Part shown: in pieces, positions 62,181 to 64,000 of the stretch
Position numbering within the stretch: the stretch's first letter is position 1
Layout of the letters: each line of letters begins with the position of its first letter
Origin: Riemerella anatipestifer_F
Lineage (GTDB): Bacteria; Bacteroidota; Bacteroidia; Flavobacteriales; Weeksellaceae
Assembly: GCF_037861325.1 (NCBI RefSeq)
Contig: NZ_JAFELW010000008.1
Reading direction: 5' to 3' (one strand)
DNA length: 64,000 bases
The notes under the pieces: model-generated
What the model was told of the DNA's origin: nothing
Seen by the model: the letters and a program-made list of their open reading frames with translations, nothing else
The model's database searches: none
Position numbers and translations under genes: made by a program

Positions 62181-63412
62181 AATATTTCTTGTAATTCTTG
62201 TACTGATTTGTTTTTGAAATAATCTAATAACCTGCCTTTTTTGTCTAAATTTTTAGTCATAATTCCATCTAACTTAGCATTAGAATGAAAATCAAAAAAA
62301 CGGCATTCCTTTTTTTGTCCCTTTCTGAAAATTCTTCTTTGGATTTGCTCCAGACTTGCATAGTCCCAATGCTTTTCCCATAGGACCATGATAGAGTAGT
62401 CTTGTAGATTTAACCCATAGGTGTGTTTCCCATAGCTTAGCACTTTTACTTTGTCCCCAAACCTTTTTGCCACTTCTTCTTGCGAATCTATAAATTTACA
62501 CGCCACTAAAATTTTGTCTCCTGGATTGTCTTTAATAATCTTCTCCAAAACTTCAAATTTTGATTCTGAAATAGAGTAGGAGTGTTGCAGTTTCTGAACC
62601 ATCGCCATCCATATTTGATTATTCCATTTCATCATTTCTTCCATGTTTAGAAATTTGGCTTTAATGGCTTCGTATTCATTCTTGCAGTCCTCACTTATTT
62701 CAAAATGAACAGGGATGTCTATTCTGCCTACTGAAAGCGTTAGTTTACTTTCAAAGATATAGGGTTCTATAAGGCTGTAAAGATAATCTATGTTGTGGTA
62801 CTTATTAATCCATTCCCTTGTTTTCCTTGCTCCCCCTCCTATTTTGGTTATCTTGGTGTATTCGCAAAAAGTGTTTTTAAATTCTGCTTCTCGCATTCCG
62901 AGTATCAAAGGCGAAAGAAACTCCATTTGCGACCAGAGGTCCAATAAGTTTCTACTTAATGGCGTTCCGTTTAATATCAATTTGTATCCTGCCATTTTAC
63001 CCAATTGAAATATCCTTTGGGTTCTTTTTGCGTTGGAATTTTTGATTTTTAAACTTTCATCACAGATAATCATTGGCTTTTTTGCCTTTTGCAATTTATT
63101 CAGAAGTTCCAAATAGATACGATCTGAATTGCTTAGGCTTTCTATACCAACAAAATCGTGAGCCATTGAAAAACCTCCGTATTTTTCTATTTCTGTTACT
63201 ACATTATCTGTGCTTAACTTATTGTGAATGGTCTGGTAAGGTGCTAGGTAAAGACAATAATCACAGCCTGGCAATGTTTCCACGAGCCTATACGCGGGTA
63301 ATGTTTTACCTGTTCCTGCTTCCATAAAGAGTGCTCCCACTTTAGTTTGTGAGAGCTTTTCTATGGCTTTAGCTTGTTTATAGTCTTCCGTAAAAACGCT
63401 CTTGGTCAACAT
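62177..63412 (-). CDS. SNF2-like helicase, phage type
   Basis: This 411-residue superfamily 2 ATPase has Walker A EAGTGKT at 31-37, motif II DESLKIKN at 118-125, motif III LILNGTPLSRN and a C-terminal QIQRRIFRKGQ (motif VI). The pattern DES rather than DExH fits SNF2-like members, which translocate on double-stranded DNA. It is short, without accessory domains. It lies 24 bases after the dsRBD-like gene. A role in phage replication or remodelling of modified DNA is inferred from the operon. Confidence 0.85.
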   Translation of the reverse strand: MLTKSVFTEDYKQAKAIEKLSQTKVGALFMEAGTGKTLPAYRLVETLPGCDYCLYLAPYQTIHNKLSTDNVVTEIEKYGGFSMAHDFVGIESLSNSDRIYLELLNKLQKAKKPMIICDESLKIKNSNAKRTQRIFQLGKMAGYKLILNGTPLSRNLLDLWSQMEFLSPLILGMREAEFKNTFCEYTKITKIGGGARKTREWINKYHNIDYLYSLIEPYIFESKLTLSVGRIDIPVHFEISEDCKNEYEAIKAKFLNMEEMMKWNNQIWMAMVQKLQHSYSISESKFEVLEKIIKDNPGDKILVACKFIDSQEEVAKRFGDKVKVLSYGKHTYGLNLQDYSIMVLWEKHWDYASLEQIQRRIFRKGQKKECRFFDFHSNAKLDGIMTKNLDKKGRLLDYFKNKSVQELQEIL

Positions 63413-63436
63413 TTATTCCTGCGTTTTATAATTTAA

Positions 63437-64000
63437 TTAAAAGTTAAATGATTTCGCAAAGTTGTTTGCGGCAGCTTTTTTATTTTCTCCCTCTGCTAAA
63501 TGAGTTTCCCCATTAGGCATTGTTATTTCTATCTCAACCCAACTATTTGGGCTTAAGGAAATAACTTCTGTTACTCTGTATGAGGGAGAAGCTCCGTATT
63601 TCTTTTGGCAATACAAAACCAAAGAAGCGAAGTCTTGTATCTCCACATCTACCTCTTTGTTGGTATTGTGTATTTTATGGTTAGTTTTTGATTTAAAGTT
63701 TCTTAAATCCCTAACACTAATAACTCCACATTGTGTGGTACCAAACTTTCCTTTCTCACCATTTAATGTGAAAAAAGAGTTTTTAATCTTTCCAAACCAT
63801 TTGGAATAGATTGTAAATTGCTCTATAATATCATCATTTTCTTCATCTACTATTAAGTATGAATAAATGATTTCCATGTGTTTATCTTTATAGATTACAA
63901 TGCTTGTAAACCCCGTATCTGTTTCGTTATCTCTTACAGGAGATAATTTCAGTAAATCTCCTTGTTTATTGTTTAGAAAATAATCTGCTATTTTTTCTTT
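63437..64000 (-). CDS. dsRNA-binding-domain-like phage protein (5' end cut by window edge)
   Basis: The frame stays open to the right edge (41 further codons before the Met at 63877), so the true start lies outside the window. The C-terminal 63 residues (about nt 63440-63634) look like a double-stranded-RNA-binding motif: FASLVLYCQKKYGASPSYRV, then WVEIEITMPNGETHLAEG and ENKKAAANNFAKSF, i.e. the Y-x-V strand, the GxH loop and the KKxAA helix of the family. The N-terminal part is unrecognised. It is first in the visible part of the early operon. Confidence 0.6.
   Translation of the reverse strand, partial: KEKIADYFLNNKQGDLLKLSPVRDNETDTGFTSIVIYKDKHMEIIYSYLIVDEENDDIIEQFTIYSKWFGKIKNSFFTLNGEKGKFGTTQCGVISVRDLRNFKSKTNHKIHNTNKEVDVEIQDFASLVLYCQKKYGASPSYRVTEVISLSPNSWVEIEITMPNGETHLAEGENKKAAANNFAKSFNF

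Larger units (their letters stand above)
47599..64000. mobile_element. Prophage-like element in tRNA-Phe (left part only)
   Basis: The element is framed on the left by tRNA-Phe and an adjacent integrase. Inside are a tape measure protein, two tail proteins, a XRE repressor, a SNF2-like helicase, a ParB-like protein, a DNA methyltransferase, a PAPS-reductase-like enzyme, a SymE-like toxin and small hypotheticals. All genes except the integrase and the 57724-59010 cluster read leftward. No terminase, portal or capsid gene is visible. The element continues past the right edge. Confidence 0.9.

Noticed and set aside
1..64000. CRISPR arrays, rRNA genes and insertion sequences.
   Set aside because: No regular repeat-spacer pattern, no rRNA-like stretches and no transposase gene were seen.
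47599..64000. An integrative conjugative element instead of a prophage.
   Set aside because: Tape measure and tail genes point to a phage; no relaxase or conjugation genes are visible in this part.

Overview
The window is a piece of a Bacteroidota chromosome, most likely order Flavobacteriales and family Weeksellaceae (Riemerella/Chryseobacterium-like). The reasons are the AT-rich sequence, the Bacteroidota promoter motif TAnnTTTG in front of many genes and both tRNAs, proteins with type IX secretion (T9SS) sorting tails, TonB/OmpA-type envelope proteins, a fused lpxC-fabZ gene and a fused OlsF-type acyltransferase. The genus is inferred from overall feel and was not tested.

Positions 1-47600 are mainly conserved core chromosome. 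On the left are an OmpA protein (cut by the window edge) with folK, then sppA, dtd and a Rieske-like lipoprotein, and greA, a HIT protein and clpX. Next come a T9SS-exported protein with a small membrane partner, a thioredoxin-fold protein, tRNA-Met, mutS2, tex and pdhB. Glycolysis genes (gapA, pfkA) follow, then a metal-uptake-like TonB receptor locus with a His-rich lipoprotein, tig, an RlpA-like protein, xth and dusB. After these come a very large outer-membrane barrel protein, two T9SS cargo proteins, thyA and an M1 aminopeptidase. A lipid A/translation block on the minus strand holds sucD, a second lpxD-like gene, efp, lpxA, lpxC-fabZ and lpxD. The core part ends with an HD hydrolase, menC, fbp, aspartate kinase, a bifunctional ornithine-lipid-type acyltransferase and tRNA-Phe.

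Positions 47600-64000 are the left end of a prophage-like element inserted at the 3' end of tRNA-Phe. Its integrase lies next to the tRNA and converges on a tail module (tape measure protein, a tail protein with a BACON-like repeat, a large tail-tip protein). Right of the tail module is a regulatory zone with several palindromes and a strongly folded 135-base element. It is followed by three overlapping small plus-strand genes, including a SymE-like toxin and a DUF6943-like protein. A tightly overlapping minus-strand early operon then runs to the right edge: a dsRNA-binding-domain-like protein, a SNF2-like helicase, a ParB-like protein, a beta-class DNA methyltransferase, a PAPS-reductase-like PP-loop enzyme, a cysteine-cluster protein and a XRE repressor. 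No capsid, portal or terminase gene is visible; they would lie to the right or be absent.

The most promising material for something new is the ParB / methyltransferase / PP-loop sulfurtransferase-like / Cys-cluster operon, the multi-branched structured element before the tape measure gene, and the dsRBD-like phage protein. In the core genome, a recurrent promoter layout puts TAnnTTTG only 4-6 bases before the start codon, which suggests several leaderless mRNAs. It also corrects some gene starts.
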